Positions 33,168-45,689 are shown, numbered from the stretch's first letter. The stretch: DNA of 64,000 nucleotides from Orientallactaga sibirica (GCA_036365145.1 JAEOAD010000024.1:17051501-17115500), one strand, 5' to 3'. Made by a program: numbers and translations. Notes: generated by a model from the letters alone, not told the origin.

Positions 33168-33367
33168 AGCTGGGCATGGTGGTGCACACCTTTAATCCCA
33201 GCACATGGGAGGCAGAGGTAGGAAGATCACCATGGCCACCCTGAGACTCTTTCCAGGTCGCCCTGAGCTAGAGTGAAACTCTACCTGAAAAAACCCAAAT
33301 AAAGAAACAAAAAACCCAACCAACCAACCAAAGAAACAAAAAACCAAAAAAAAAAAAAAAAAAAAAC
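33168..33367 (+). mobile_element. B1 SINE, sense, with internal deletion
   Basis: AGCTGGGCATGGTGGTGCAC and TTTAATCCCAGCACATGGG, but the GAGTTCGAG and ACTACATAG segments are shortened. It ends in a long tail of AACC/AAAC units and a run of about 21 A. Confidence 0.88.
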
Positions 33368-34498
33368 TGTAAAAACTGGCTGAAGGTGCCACAAGGGGAA
33401 ATATTAAAAATATAATTCTCCATCTTGGAAAGTACTTCAGACAACCTTAGTACCAGCAGGCATATAGAATATGACAATTCACTATGAATTTTGATGTCTT
33501 TCTAAACCAGCTCCTGTGTTACTCAGCGCTGTCCTTTAGTAGAGGAGATAGATGACTGACACTTACTGTTTACTTGGGCTTAGATTTTTCTTTTCACTAC
33601 TAAGATGCTATTTGTTCTGAGTAGACTATATACTGGGAAAACTGACTTTGAGAGTTTATTAAGTCCTTTGGGTAGAAAATAGTGTACATATTTATACATT
33701 TGTTCTGTGTTCTCCTGTAGATGTGAAGTCACAAGTGCCCAAAGCCCCTGAAATAGTTCATCTGCAGAGTCTAGGCACTGCCATCCAGCTAGGAAACATG
33801 CTTTGTATGTGGGGAAAGAAACTGTTTTCTGTGTCCTATGCTTGATCTCGAATCCTACTTTTATCAATGGGGAGGTAAGGGACTATTCACTTAGAATATC
33901 ACACAATTACAGTCAAACCACCGTCAAATTAGAGGTTTATTAGTATTAACTAATCATAATGGGAAAGAATGTTCCTGAAGCTTATCATGTTTCATCTCTA
34001 TTGACAGAAAGTGATAATATCATGGAATGTTTACAGGGTAAGTCTAAACTACAAGTAATGATGGTTAGCTTCCTGGAGCCTGATACCCTGGGCGCCAAGA
34101 ACAACAGGCAGAAAAGCCGATGGGAGAGAGGATAGTCGAGTGTCCCACAGGAATTTGGAGTTGGGCATCTCTGGTCACATAGCGTCATTTCTTTCTATTT
34201 CTATCATTTTTGTAAATCATTCCAATTCTGTACGCCTTAGGTCCTTAATTCCCTGATTTTCAAAATTTGAATAAGATCAGGACCTCTGTGAGATTACAAA
34301 ATAGTACATGTGAAGTGCCTCACTTATTCTATGGGACATAGAATACATTCATCTAATAATTGAAACAAAAGCAATGAAGGCAAATAATTATTATAGTATA
34401 TGGAGACTTTCCTAAAACTTACTCTTCTAAGAGAGAAAGTGGAATGATAACAAGAAATAGGAAGCAAGAAGAAATGTTATAGAAAAGCCATTTTGGAT
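33368..34498. other. Unassigned non-coding sequence
   Basis: Nothing recognised. Confidence 0.45.
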
Positions 34499-34511
34499 AA
34501 GAGCCATTATT

Positions 34512-34540
34512 ATTATTATTATTTAAAAAATTATTTATTC

Positions 34541-34571
<31 letters not shown>

Positions 34572-34765
34572 GCAGATAGAGATAGAGAGGGAGGGGGAGA
34601 GCAAGAACAGGAGAATGGGCATGCCAGGGCCTCCAGCCCCTGCAGATGAACTCCATACACATGTGCCACCTTGCACATCTGGCTTACATGGGTCCTGGGG
34701 AATTGAACCTGGGTCTCTTGGCTTTGCAGGCAAACATTTTAACCACTAAGCCATCTCTCCAGCCC
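34512..34765 (-). mobile_element. DIP-like SINE, antisense
   Basis: (ATT)n, TTATTTATTCATTTGAGAGAG, GCCAGGGCCTCCAGCCCCTG and CACTAAGCCATCTCTCCAGC. AAGAGCCATTATT before it and AAGAGCTATCATT after it form a likely imperfect duplication. Confidence 0.9.
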
Positions 34766-36010
34766 AAGAGCTATCATTTGATATTTATTAGATAATTAAG
34801 AATGAAATATTAAAATATTTTTGTATTAAATATGTGATGAATTTTGAGCCATAGCCAGAATCTGTGAATGTTTACCTTTTATAGATAATTAGTGTTGGGG
34901 GGAGGAGATTATAGTGATTAAGATAAAGGGCCTAAATATTGTGACCAAGAAGCACCTGCAGATGTACAGTTACTAAAACAAAAGGCTGACATCAGAAAGA
35001 AACCTCAGTGCAGGTCATTGGTCAAAAATATATTTTGGAGACAAGATTTCCTTCTCATAGGTAAGAAGTAATGTTTTTGAAGACTGGATTTTTTTTTCTT
35101 CTCCCTTGAGGTAGCTATCCTTGTAAGGGTAGTCATTTCTTATTTTCCAAACACTGATCAAACAATGTGTGTGTCAACAAACATTTGCACACAGTGAATT
35201 TGAACTCTCAGTGCAGAACCAGACAGGTTTTTCTTGGAAGTAACATGTAGAATTGAAGTCATTTTATACCCAATTGCAGTCCACTGTTGTGGGGCTGGCA
35301 TAAGCTATGAACATAATCAGACGGGGAGTGCCATTTTTAGGCCTGGAGGCACTATTTAACTGTGTACCAATTTGAAATTTGTAGGTTATCTGTTCTTTGG
35401 GTTGGATGCAAAATCAGTTCAATTCTGACTTGACCATATATTTCAGGCATGAGAGCACTCATTTGGGACATTTCTTTTTATGACTTTCATCTTGTAGCTT
35501 GGAATAGAATGCCTGATACCATATAGATATGTGGTCATTTTGCTATAAAAGACCATCTGCCCACCTCTGTACAACATGGTTCTAGAAGCATAAAATGAAA
35601 CTCCAAATCCCTTTACACCTCTGAAGACTAGGTGCCTTATGACATGATCGAAGGGTGGGGCAAAATTTGCCCCAGTGCCCAAGCCAGTGGGTAGATATTA
35701 GGCAATAGGAGAAAGAGCCAGATGTCAGGAATCTAAAACACTATCAAATTACAGAATTTCATCCCTCGAATCCAGCATGAAGTGATTTTATGAAGGACCT
35801 TTAAATATATAACTCCATAGGCCATACAAAATGCAACTATTTGGTATATGTGGTAGCTATGGCTAGTTTTTTTTTTTTTTTTTTAAAAAACTCAGCTATA
35901 TTCTCTTCTTTTTGTGGTTAACTATGAACTTGGTTTAAACATAATGTAATAGATGGGAAACTCAAGAGTAAGCTACTTCAATCCTATTTTTGAGCCTAGT
36001 ATACTCTTTT
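34766..36010. other. Unassigned non-coding sequence
   Basis: No element recognised. A T run with following A run lies at about 35868-35890. AGTATACTCTTTT at 35998-36010 is the duplicated target of the next SINE. Confidence 0.45.
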
Positions 36011-36214
36011 TCAAAAAAAAATTATTTATTTATTTGCAAGGGGAGAGAGAGAGAGAGGAGACAGAGAAAGAACGGGCATGCCAGGGCTTCTAGCCACTGC
36101 AAACAAACTCCAGATGCATGTGCCCCTTGTGCATTTGGGTCCTGGGGAATTGAACCTGGGTCCTTTGGCTTTGCTGGCAAATGCCTTAACTGCTAAGACA
36201 TTTCTCCAGCCCCC
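36011..36214 (-). mobile_element. DIP-like SINE, antisense, with target-site duplication
   Basis: ATTATTTATTTATTTGCAAGG, TTCTAGCCACTGCAAACAAA and CTGCTAAGACATTTCTCCAG. AGTATACTCTTT occurs at 35998-36009 and again at 36215-36226. Confidence 0.92.
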
Positions 36215-36226
36215 AGTATACTCTTT

Positions 36227-37448
36227 ATAACCATGGGCCATGCATTTAACTTGCCCAGGGAAAGAAAATATATATACTTCTTTTCAGTGCAGAGGAATCT
36301 TGTAATGCTTGAGCGAGCCCAGGGTGCAGGGTAGTCATATCACTGCTTCTGCTTCAGCAACAAGCCTTTCACTTTGGTGGGATAATTTTCATATGCTATC
36401 CAATTATAAGGAATATGAGAAACGAGTCTCTCTGCTTCGTGTTTTTGGCTGGGAACCTTGGCTGGCCACTGGGACAATCTGTTATTGCTGGCTATTTCTC
36501 TGGGGGTGGGTTAATGACAGCCATTCAGATGCTCAGTGAAATCTATGTTTTTATGGAGTGGTGGTTTTCCGCTTCCAGTGATGGCCTTGCCATTCTTTGT
36601 AGCACAAGCACAAAAGACCCCTTTTCCTGCCCTTCTGTCTTGCTGGAGTTTTGGAGCCCACAGCCCACATCCTCCCTGTGCTACGTCAGGCTCATTTAGT
36701 CAGTTTACAGCCATCTGTCTTTGTCCCATTAACCCACTCGATTGGACGCCATGCAGTTGTTTCCTGGGTCTAGTCTGGTAAATTATGTGCCACGGCTTCT
36801 GTGCAATCCGAGGAACATGCTGTTCTGATGAGAGCTCTCTTGGAAGGGATGAGGGTGGGGCTGCCTCTGTGAGAATAGGAAGTTGGGGCAGAGTTTGGTG
36901 CTGTGGTGTGAGTAATTGGATGAGGGCAATCTTTGATTATGCTACAGAAAGAGAGAGGCGATGCAAAAGTGTCATTCTTTTCTGACCAGTGGCCAAGAAG
37001 ATGTGTATCCAGGGATGCATAAGAGGAAATCAAATGGAGGCTGAAGCAAGTTTTTGGCCTTGGAAGATAAACAGTGCACAAAGGAGACCAGTAACGTTGC
37101 AACCAGTTAGCATGTGCCTGTCCTCTTTCTTTGTTTCTCTTGTCTCATCCGGGCTATAGCACAGGTGGGCTTCCGAAATGCTACTCTTGCTGGTTAGATG
37201 GGATAGAAAGAAACAAATAGAATCTGTTGTTCCTGGAAGTCCTGATACAATTGGGGAAGCAGACAAGCAAGTGTCAGAAGGAGAGAAGGCAAGAATTACC
37301 AATGGCAGAGGCAGGGCCATGTTGGATGTTCTGCTGGCTTTACAGAATTCGATGGAAGAGTTGTAGAGCATGCTGCCGGGGAGTGGCAATGCCACCGAGT
37401 ACCTCAAGAGATTGCATGCTGCCTCAACGGAGGAATAAGAGACTGTGT
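36227..37448. other. Unassigned non-coding sequence
   Basis: About 1.2 kb with many short frames on both strands (up to 110 codons), none of which I can assign. GC content looks higher than in neighbouring AT-rich stretches. Confidence 0.45.

Positions 37449-37486
<38 letters not shown>
37449..37486. repeat. (CA)n microsatellite
   Basis: About 19 CA units. The long minus-strand frame across it is low complexity, not a gene. Confidence 0.95.
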
Positions 37487-37489
<3 letters not shown>

Positions 37490-37540
37490 AAGACGTGAAG
37501 AGGCATATCCTCCTTTCCATTTATTTTTATGTGCGTATAT

Positions 37541-37985
37541 ATATTATGTGTGTGTAAGTGTGGGCATGAGTGTGCCACCAGGCACTGGGGGGGGGGTCAG
37601 AGGTCAACCTTGGAGTTTGTCCTCACTTTCCTTCTTTCAGTTTTGTTTTGTTTTTATTCAAGATAGTGTCTCATCCCAGCCCAGCCTGACCTGGAATTTA
37701 CTCTGTAGCTCCAGGCTGGCTTTGAACCCACAGAACTCCTCCTAGCTCACAAGTGCTGGGACTTAAGGTGTGTGCCACCATGGTAGGCATTACATGCTTT
37801 TTGAAACAAGTTCTCTCTTGTTTAGCCACTGTGTGTACCAGTCTAGCTGGCCCATGAGCTTTGAGATTCTCCTGGCTCCATCTCCCCTTGCCATAGACAT
37901 GTTGAGGTTACAGATCTATGCACAAATTTGCTTCCAGCTTTACATGGGTACTGGAAATCAAACTCAGGCCAGTGGCTTCTAAACA
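37541..37985 (-). mobile_element. B4-like SINE, antisense, split by a B1
   Basis: Left part 37541-37640: TGTGTGTAAGTGTGGGCATG, GTCAGAGGTCAACCTTGG. Right part 37789-37985: TTTGAAACAAGTTCTCTCTTG, TTTACATGGGTACTGGAAAT. A B1 lies exactly between them. Confidence 0.65.
37641..37788 (-). mobile_element. B1 SINE, antisense, nested in B4
   Basis: TTTTATTCAAGATAGTGTCTC, GCCTGACCTGGAATTTACTC and AAGTGCTGGGACTTAAGGTG. Confidence 0.87.
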
Positions 37986-38035
37986 AGACTTCTATTCTGA
38001 GCCTGACCTCTATCATGTATTTATTCACTCAATTA

Positions 38036-38189
38036 TTATTATTATTATTTTGAGGTAGGGTCTAGCTCTGTCCCAGGCTGGCCTGGAATTAACTACATAG
38101 TCTCAGGGTGGCCTCAAACTCATGGTGATCCTCCTACCTCTGCCTCCCAAGTGTTGGGATTAAAGGTGTGTTCCAGCACACCTGGCTTA
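38036..38189 (-). mobile_element. B1 SINE, antisense
   Basis: (ATT)n, TTTGAGGTAGGGTCTAGCTC, GGTGATCCTCCTACCTCTGC and GTGTTCCAGCACACCTGGC. Confidence 0.92.
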
Positions 38190-38406
38190 CACTTAATTAT
38201 TTTTTATGTATAGGTATGTCTTCATAAGTATTTATTTTACTATATGGTTTTAAAAATTATTCATTTTAATGTAGAAGGTAGGGAAGGTTTATTGCAGAGT
38301 AAAATGTAGTGTTTTCAAGGGATGAGAGTGGGCAATGGCCATAGTTATCACTGCCAAGTACCTTATGGGTTTTAATCCAATGTTGTCATTTTTATTTTGT
38401 TGCTAC

Positions 38407-38408
<2 letters not shown>

Positions 38409-38441
<33 letters not shown>
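38409..38441. repeat. Poly(T) run
   Basis: An uninterrupted run of about 33 T with no recognised SINE body on either side. Confidence 0.9.
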
Positions 38442-38576
38442 CTGTTTCGATGGTTAGGAGCTCCTTGAAGTTATGTCTTATGTCTTTGCTCATCTTATAG
38501 TTTCCTTGTGCTGGAATCAAGGACTTCTCTAAGAGGCCCTGTGTGAAGAATGATGTTTAAAAACTAAGATCAGAGT

Positions 38577-38748
38577 GCTGGGCATGGAGGTGCATGCCTT
38601 TAATCCCAGCACTCAAGAGGCAGAGGTAGGAGGATCGCTGTGAGTTTGAGGTCACCCTGAGACTACAGAGTGAATTCCAGGTCAGCCTGAACTAGAGTGA
38701 GATCCTACCTTGAAAAACAAAAACAAACAAACAAACAAAAAACCCTAA
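38577..38748 (+). mobile_element. B1 SINE, sense, with target-site duplication
   Basis: GCTGGGCATGGAGGTGCATG, TTTAATCCCAGCACTCAAG and CCTGAGACTACAGAGTG, then AAACAAACAAACAAACAAAA. CTAAGATCAGAG lies just before and again just after the tail. Confidence 0.93.
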
Positions 38749-39792
38749 GATCAGAGCGATGCATATGATCACTGGTGTTACGTTACCATTGCTTCTGGGC
38801 CCATTCAGTGTATAATATTGGGACTATATATTCATATTTATGTGCATATATAATATGCATATATGCATAATATATGCATTTATGTATATATGCATATATA
38901 AGGATGTATAATATGTGTCTATATTTATCTATCTATGCATATACATATAACTTATATATTGAAACCTATAAGATTAAATCAAAACCTCTCATTCTAATCT
39001 AATGCTCACTTCTTATCTTTCCTCTTCTTATTTGGAATGTCCTGTCTGGAGAGTGCATTTATTTATTTGTTCAATCCTACTTTACATCTATGATGATTTC
39101 TGCAAGGCTAATCTAGGCGTCTGTTTGATAACTACGTTAGATTAGGGAACTGTGCAAAAGTGGTTTTTTTTTGGTTGCAGGCTCATTTTGTTCATATATT
39201 TATTTCCTCTCAAATTGAGTTTTCAAGGTGACCTTCTCCTATATCAGCTGTGGTAAGGTAATTATCACTTGAATGGATTCTTGGAGGCGCAGGTTATCAC
39301 AGGAGTGCAGCAATGTGCGAACTGTCTTCAGATAACAAAGATACTCATAATCTGAGAGAGAAAAAATTCACCAAAGTTTGCTTACTTCATAATTGGAAGT
39401 AGACATTTTGGTATGACTTATGATTTATTTATTTGTTTTTTGCTTCATAACAGCTCAAAAATCAATATTTCTGTGAAGTTTTAGAGTACTATAGTAAATT
39501 TGGTCAGGAAACCCATATAATCCTCAGACATTTTAGTTTCCAGCTGTAGAATTAATAAATCAAAATGACCAAAGTTTTCTATAACTATCCTTTTGAATTG
39601 AACTCATTGTCCTTGGAGGTTTTCATAACTATATATATTAATCTATATCTCCGAATGTGTATTTCATATCTCTATATCTGTATTATGTGTTACTTTCCTA
39701 AAAGTTCTGCTGTTTATATAATTTATAATAACTAAGATTTTCCTCTCTTTCTCTCTGTCTCTTTTTCTCCCTCTCTCTTTTTTCTCTTTCTT
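38749..39792. other. AT-rich unassigned sequence with TATGCA variants
   Basis: Contains degenerate ATATGCATATA tandem sequence at about 38830-38950. Otherwise nothing recognised. Confidence 0.45.
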
Positions 39793-40019
39793 ATTTAAAA
39801 TATATTTTATTTATTTATTTGAGAGAGAGAAAGAGGCAGAGAGAGAGAGAGAAAGAGAGAGGGAGAGAATGGGTGCACCAGGGCCTCCAGCCACTGCAAG
39901 CAAACTCCAGATGTATGCACCCACTTGTGCATCTGGCTTATGTGGGTTCTGGAGAATAGAACTGGGATCCTTTGGGTTTGCAGGCAAATGCTTTAACCAC
40001 TAAGCCATCTCTCCAGCCC
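39793..40019 (-). mobile_element. DIP-like SINE, antisense
   Basis: TTTATTTATTTATTTGAGAGA, CAGGGCCTCCAGCCACTGC and CACTAAGCCATCTCTCCAGC. Confidence 0.92.
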
Positions 40020-40094
40020 CTCTTTTTTCTTGTTCTTTCTCTCCATCTCCCTTCCTTTCCCTCCTTCCTCTTTCCCTCCCTTTCTCTGTTCTTG

Positions 40095-40175
40095 CTATGT
40101 TTCTTAGGCTGATCATGAACCCTGGACTCAAGTGAGCCTCTTGCCTAAGTCTAAGTTCATGCACCTGACCATGAA
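40095..40175 (-). mobile_element. Very old 7SL-derived monomer, antisense
   Basis: TTGCTATGTTTCTTAGGCTG, GGACTCAAGTGAGCCTCTTG and ATGCACCTGACCATG fit an ancient B1/FLA-type monomer in reverse complement. Confidence 0.45.
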
Positions 40176-40899
40176 TTGTTTAAAGTGGTGTTTTTTTGCA
40201 ATTTCAAAGGATATAAAGATGGCTACTTAAAATATGTAAAAATTACAATAAGAAAATAATAACATTAATAACCACTAAGAGATCAAGGACTGAATAATGG
40301 CAATGAGTCATGGTAATTCCTTCACAATACACTTCAGTTGGGTTACTCCTATATGCTAGCTGCTGAGGAAACCTTTGTTATTAAAACAGAAAAACCTGTT
40401 TGCATGAGTTTCATATTGCAATGAGGGGAGGTGGAGAAAGTGTAAAAAATCCAAATAACTATGTTGTATTATTGGGAGAAAATAGTGCTATTGAGAAAAG
40501 AAAGAAGGAAAGATGTGTTGGGAGTGTCATACATTTTAATTAGGGTGGTCAGGGAAATTATCATTTAAAAAGTTAAGAAAAAAAAAGTTGAAGGAGAGGA
40601 GGGAAGAAACTGGGGAATTTGGGTGAGCAGTCAGCTTCCGGACCCCAAGAGACCATCTTATCTCAGAACCAGAAAGGCTGGCATGGAATGAATTAGAAAT
40701 TTTGAGACGAGGGTAGAAAGATAGGTGATATGCAAGGAATTAGAAGCAGATGAAAATGGACATCCAGGTGTGTGTGTGTGCATGTGTGTGCACATACGTA
40801 TGATCATATGTGTGGGGGTGCATGTGCATGCATTTGTATGTGCACGTATGTGTATGGCATTGGTGTGTTCCTCAGTCACTATCAACATTATTATTATTA
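40176..40899. other. Unassigned sequence with a GT-rich run
   Basis: A TGTGTGTG/CATGTG run lies at about 40768-40860 without a clear SINE body. Confidence 0.45.
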
Positions 40900-41058
40900 T
40901 TCTTTTTTGTTTTTGTTTTTTTGAGGTAGGGTCTCACTCTAGCCCAGGCTGACCTGGAATTCACTATGTTGTCTCACAGTGGCCTCGAACTCAATGTGAT
41001 CCACCTACCTCTGCCTCCCGAGTGCTGGGATTAAAGGCGTGTGCCACCACGCCCGGCT
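40900..41058 (-). mobile_element. B1 SINE, antisense
   Basis: TTTGAGGTAGGGTCTCACTC, GGCTGACCTGGAATTCACTA and TGTGCCACCACGCCCGGCTA. Close to the consensus, so probably young. Confidence 0.94.
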
Positions 41059-41059
41059 A

Positions 41060-41285
41060 TCTACCTTATTTTTGAGACAGGGTTTCTCACTGAACTGAAG
41101 TGCACACATTCAGATAGACTAGCTGGCTAACCAGCCCTGGGGATCTTCCTGTCTCCACCTCTTCAGTGCTGATTACAGGTGCATGCCACTAAGGCAAGAG
41201 TTCACATGGGTGCGGGCAATCCTAGATCAAGTTCCCGTGCTTTCATGGCAAGCACTTTACACACTGATGTACTTCCCCAGCACCT
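41060..41285 (-). mobile_element. B4-like SINE, antisense
   Basis: TTTTTGAGACAGGGTTTCTC, CTAGCTGGCTAACCAGCCC, GCTGATTACAGGTGCATGCC and a decayed tRNA-like end CTGATGTACTTCCCCAGCAC. Confidence 0.65.
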
Positions 41286-41334
41286 CCAAGGTGGACATCT
41301 TAAAGCCAGTGTGGGTACAGCTGTTCTCCATTTT

Positions 41335-41578
41335 ATTATATTTTTTTGAGACAAGATCTCTCATTGAACTTGGAACTCACCAATTTAGCTCAACTAGTTA
41401 GCCAGTGCACAACAGGGTCCCCACACCATCTCTGCCTTCCCAATGCTGGGATTATAGGCACATACCACCACATTCAGTGGTGTATTTTACATGGATGCTG
41501 GGGGAATGTAGAAACTCAGCACGGGGTCAAACTTGCAAGGGAAACATTTTCTCCACTGAGCCATATCCCTAGCCTAAT
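41335..41578 (-). mobile_element. B4-like SINE, antisense
   Basis: TTGAGACAAGATCTCTCATTG, GGAACTCACCAATTTAGCTC, CAATGCTGGGATTATAGGC and CCACTGAGCCATATCCCTAG. It is a second copy next to the preceding one, in the same orientation. Confidence 0.7.
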
Positions 41579-42061
41579 TCATTTCTTGGTGTGTGTTGAA
41601 GCAGGATTCTATAAAACATTCTATAGAAACGTTGTCTCTATTCATCAGTCCCACATTCTGTCTTCCAAACCCTTCTGCAATGATACACACCACTTACGGT
41701 TTTCTATTGACCACAGGATTTAAAATTGCTCTTGTCCAGGTTTTAAGGCCACATTACTAAATCAACTGCTCTTTTCTCAGCCTCATAGCAGCACCATTTG
41801 TCAATGGCTGATTCCTTTCTCTGTTCGGCTTCCGGATACTACACGCACTGCCTGCACCTTCTTAGGTTCACTTCCTTTCTGCTGTGTCCTCCAGCCTGAG
41901 AATGTGATTCTCTTCTTTAATATATGCACTTTCTTGGTCCTCATTTAATATCATAGATTTAAATACTCTCCATATGTTAACAACTGTTGAGTTCACGTCC
42001 AGTGCAGGCCTTCCTTTTATACCTCACTTCTAAACATTAGAACATTCTGTTAAAAAATTAT
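41579..42061. other. Unassigned non-coding sequence
   Basis: Nothing recognised. Confidence 0.45.
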
Positions 42062-42140
42062 TGTGTGTGTGGTGTGCCAGGGTCTTTTGTTGTTGTAAAC
42101 TCATACCAGATATATGTACCTTTTAAAAAAAAAATTTATT

Positions 42141-42184
<44 letters not shown>

Positions 42185-42415
42185 GGTATGCCAAGGCCCT
42201 TCAGCCACTGTGAATGAACTCCAGATGCATGTGCTTCCTTGTGGTGCATGTGAGACATTGCACACTTGTGTCACTGCATCTGGCATATGTGGGATCTGGA
42301 GATCTGAACATGCATTCTTAGGCTTCGACCACTAAGCCATCTCTCCAGCCCTATACGCACCACTTTTGTGTCTGGCTTTCCGTGGTTGCTGGTCACTTGA
42401 GTCCAGACTGGCTGT
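42062..42415 (-). mobile_element. Older DIP-like SINE split by a younger DIP
   Basis: GGTGTGCCAGGGTCTTTTGT and ACTCATACCAGATATATGTACC lie left of the inserted copy. GCACCACTTTTGTGTCTGGC continues the same element to its right. The head region is decayed. Confidence 0.7.
42122..42353 (-). mobile_element. DIP-like SINE, antisense, nested in an older DIP
   Basis: A long GA run, ATGGGTATGCCAAGGCCC, a long-form segment GAGACATTGCACACTTGTG and CACTAAGCCATCTCTCCAGC. TATATGTACC before it and TATACGCACC after it form an imperfect duplication. Confidence 0.88.
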
Positions 42416-43392
42416 CTTTCATCATTGAGATAGCTCCTGAGCCTAGAACATTCCTTTGACTCTGCCTTCTGAAAATACTCAGTCCTCATTATCTGACCAT
42501 GAAGCACAACCCTGACTACTATCACCCTGATCTGCCTGTACTCACCATCACTTCCCAACTGATTATTACTATACCATTCTTATTCTTTTCTAGTGTTTTG
42601 CACATTTTTAGCACAATGGACAACAGACGAAGCAACAGATCCTAAGAGGTATAAGAATGGGTGTAGGGAAACCTGGAAATTATTGAGTAGGAATCATTTC
42701 AGAACCTATTTTGAAGGTCCAAGAAGATTTTTAGATGACAGATAAGTCAAAAAAGCCAGCGAAATTTTAAGCCTGAGGAATGAAAATCATGGGGTTATGT
42801 TTGAAGAGGTGAGAGCCTACATTGCTATCAAATCTTTAAATTGTACACCTTTTTTGAGAAGAAATGTAAAAAATTGGATCATGAGCCTTTAAACACTCAT
42901 ACTTTTTGAATCATTGGCCCAATTTGATTTTGTTCAGAAAGGGGAAACAACTATTTATAAGCATGGTCATTGTAATGTTTCCTATGACAGTATCATGGAA
43001 ATTATATACAATATAATGTTAATTGAAAACATGAAACAATATATTCACTAGGATCATGAAAAATATAAAATATTTATGAAAATGGACAAATGAAAACACA
43101 ATTTGTAAGCGTAAACTCCACTAAGCTAAACTGGTGAGAAAAGAAGCTATTCATTTTAAAGTGTTCCCTAATGTTTTGACATATTTTACATGTATAAGAG
43201 AGAATTGCATTAGAAATTTAATTAGATGTCATCTTTATTCTAGAAAACAGATATATCCCTTTATAACATTTTTCTTGCAAGGATTTTACTTTCATGAAAT
43301 GGTAAAATAGTTAAGACTTTCTTATCTAGAATTACAAAGATTTTCAGTAAACTTCCATAGACTTCTACCTTAGGAGTTCTATTTTACTTCAG
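42416..43392. other. Unassigned AT-rich sequence
   Basis: Nothing recognised. Confidence 0.5.
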
Positions 43393-43740
43393 TGTTATAG
43401 TTTAGATCTGCAATGATCCCTGAAGGCTCCTGTGTTGAGGGTTTGGCCACCACAGCCAGAGGCACTATTGAAAGGCAGTGGAGACTAGGAGGTGGGACCT
43501 AGTTGGAGAAAGCAGCTACTAGAAGCTGTTGAAGGTGTGTGGGACCCTGGCCCGCCTTTTCCCCTGTGCTTCCTGGCTTTATGAGAGGAGTGACTTTGCT
43601 TGTTCTCACTTTTCGTCATAACGTTCTGCCTTAAAATGTTGTAGAAACAGCAGAGCAGACCAACCATGGACAGAATCCTCGGAAACCACGAGCCAAAATT
43701 AATCTGTCTTTCCTTTAAGTTGTTTGTCTTGGACATGTGT
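43393..43740 (+). mobile_element. MaLR-like solo LTR
   Basis: TGTTATAGTTTAGATCTGC, GGCTCCTGTGTTGAGGGTTTG, GGAGGTGGGACCTAGTTGG and the 3' region AGCCAAAATTAATCTGTCTTT follow MaLR order. No internal sequence is present. Confidence 0.75.
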
Positions 43741-45300
43741 ACAGCTAAGGAGAAAACATACTTAGCAAGCTCATACCTCAGTGGAGGATAAAGAGATTTA
43801 ACTTTAAGGCCCCCTCTCTCAATTATTTTCTGTATGATTGCAGTTGAATTGGGTAACTCGAGTCTCCTTTTTTCCATTTGCAAAGTGCAAAAATCATTCT
43901 CTTTTCTATCCATTTGAGGAGACAGTTATGAGGATCAAATATGATAATGTGTCCGAAAATGCCTCAGAATCACTATAGAAACACAAAGGATTTTATAGTA
44001 ATTTCAGTTCAAACTATTTCTGCTTCATCCTAAGATTATATATGTACGTCTTTAACTTTGTCTTTTGATCCCACACTTGGTGCCTCCTTGTGAATGTCAC
44101 CGGTTATCTTCAAAGAAAAAAAAAAACAATCAAGCAATAATGCACACACTTCTTTTCCAAATATGAGCAAATTTATGGGGTGTTAATAAGTCATCTTCAT
44201 CTCACAAAGATCCATAAAAGATTAGAAGAAACAGGCATAATTTATGGTCTAATCTTCTTCATAACACTCAAGTTGGAAAAAGACAACCAAAAAAAGAAAA
44301 GAAAAGAAAACAAGAGGAAGTTTTAAAACTTAAAAAAAAGAAGAAGAAGAAGTTGTAAGGCAGGCCATTCAGAATCAAGCAGGCTGTCTTCTCAATAGGT
44401 CTCTTGGAGCAAGGGAAATAAAAGATTAGTTTATTAACAAAAGATAATCCACATGGCTAGGAGTATGTAGGAAGGGAGGCTCCATGCAGAATCTGAGAGC
44501 AGTCTTATTAAACACTAGTACTTCATTGATGAGGAACATTCATGAATACTATGATCCAGCTAGAACTGAGGAATGAAGAACATACTGGTATTCAAATTAA
44601 GTGGTTGAAATTATGGCACACCTAAAGGAAGCAGATTTATGTAGTTCGTCTTTACCAGTCACAATCAAAAGGAAATGAAAGGGTCTATGGGTCTGCAGCA
44701 AACCTTTGTTTCTCTCTAAGCTGCCTGTATGATATGGCAATGAAATTCATCAGGGTAAAAATGGAATGCATTGTAAAGCGAGAGAAGCCAGTTATTATTT
44801 TTGAAAGGACAACAGAAATTTGCTCCAAGTTTATAGCTACGGCTGCAAAAGCTTCCCAATGAAAGCAATGTGATTATACAGTAGTTCAGCTACAAGCAAA
44901 TCATCTCATGCCACAGTAAGTGGACAGAAATAAACTGCCAAAATATATCTTTGCTCATGAAAATGGGAATTGCTTTGGGCTTGGAGCCAAGCTGAACTAA
45001 AGCTAAAAAAGGAGAGAAAGGAGTGTTTCAAGAAGTTTTTCTCCAACTTTACACAGACCCATTTCTTCCCAGCTCTGTACGCCCACTGTCTCCATGGTGA
45101 CTTCTCAGAGGCAGACTGTGCAAGTCTGCCCAGGAAGCAGGTGATCGACGCACTTTGAATCCCATTCTGTCACATATACAATGTGAAGGCAGAAATCAAC
45201 TACAGTCTTTTTTCCAACTCTTAAAATATGCTTTCTTATTTTCCAGTATTCTTACCCACTGGTTTTTGTACGACCATGTTCCAATGTTTTTATTACAGAC
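43741..45300. other. Largely repeat-free sequence
   Basis: About 1.5 kb with no assigned element except short A/AAG-rich runs near 44.12 and 44.29-44.35 kb. A candidate for unique or conserved sequence. Confidence 0.5.
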
Positions 45301-45378
45301 TGCTAAATTGAATGTTCTTTAGGAATATTTTATTACTGAAAATTTTTTGACAATTTTCATCCATGTATGTGATATATA

Positions 45379-45578
45379 TTTAAAAATTTTTATTTTATTT
45401 GAGAGACAAAGGGAGAGAAAGAGAGAATAGGCATGCCAGGGCCTCTAGCCACTGCAAATGAACTCCAGATGCATGAGCCACCTTGTGCATCTGGCTTTAT
45501 GTGGGTTCTGGGGAGTCAAACCTGAGTTCTTAGGCTTCATAGGCAAGTGCCATAACCACTAAGTCACCTCTCTAGCCC
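45379..45578 (-). mobile_element. DIP-like SINE, antisense
   Basis: TTTTTATTTTATTTGAGAGAC, GCCTCTAGCCACTGCAAATG and CACTAAGTCACCTCTCTAGC. It lies inside the antisense L1-like element; GTGATATATATTT and ATGATATATTTT flank it. Confidence 0.87.
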
Positions 45579-45689
45579 TTCATGATATATTTTCCTGCCC
45601 TACCAATACTTAATTTTACCTCCCCACTTCTACTGAACCCCTTCTTTCCAAGTAGTCCCTCTTCTACTTTTTATTTATTTATTATTTTA

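Noticed and set aside
37030..37578. 182-codon minus-strand frame
   Set aside because: It includes a poly-Cys/Val stretch made by the CA repeat at 37449-37486, and the rest has no family resemblance.
43485..43913. 142-codon minus-strand frame
   Set aside because: It overlaps a MaLR-like LTR and reads it antisense. No domain.
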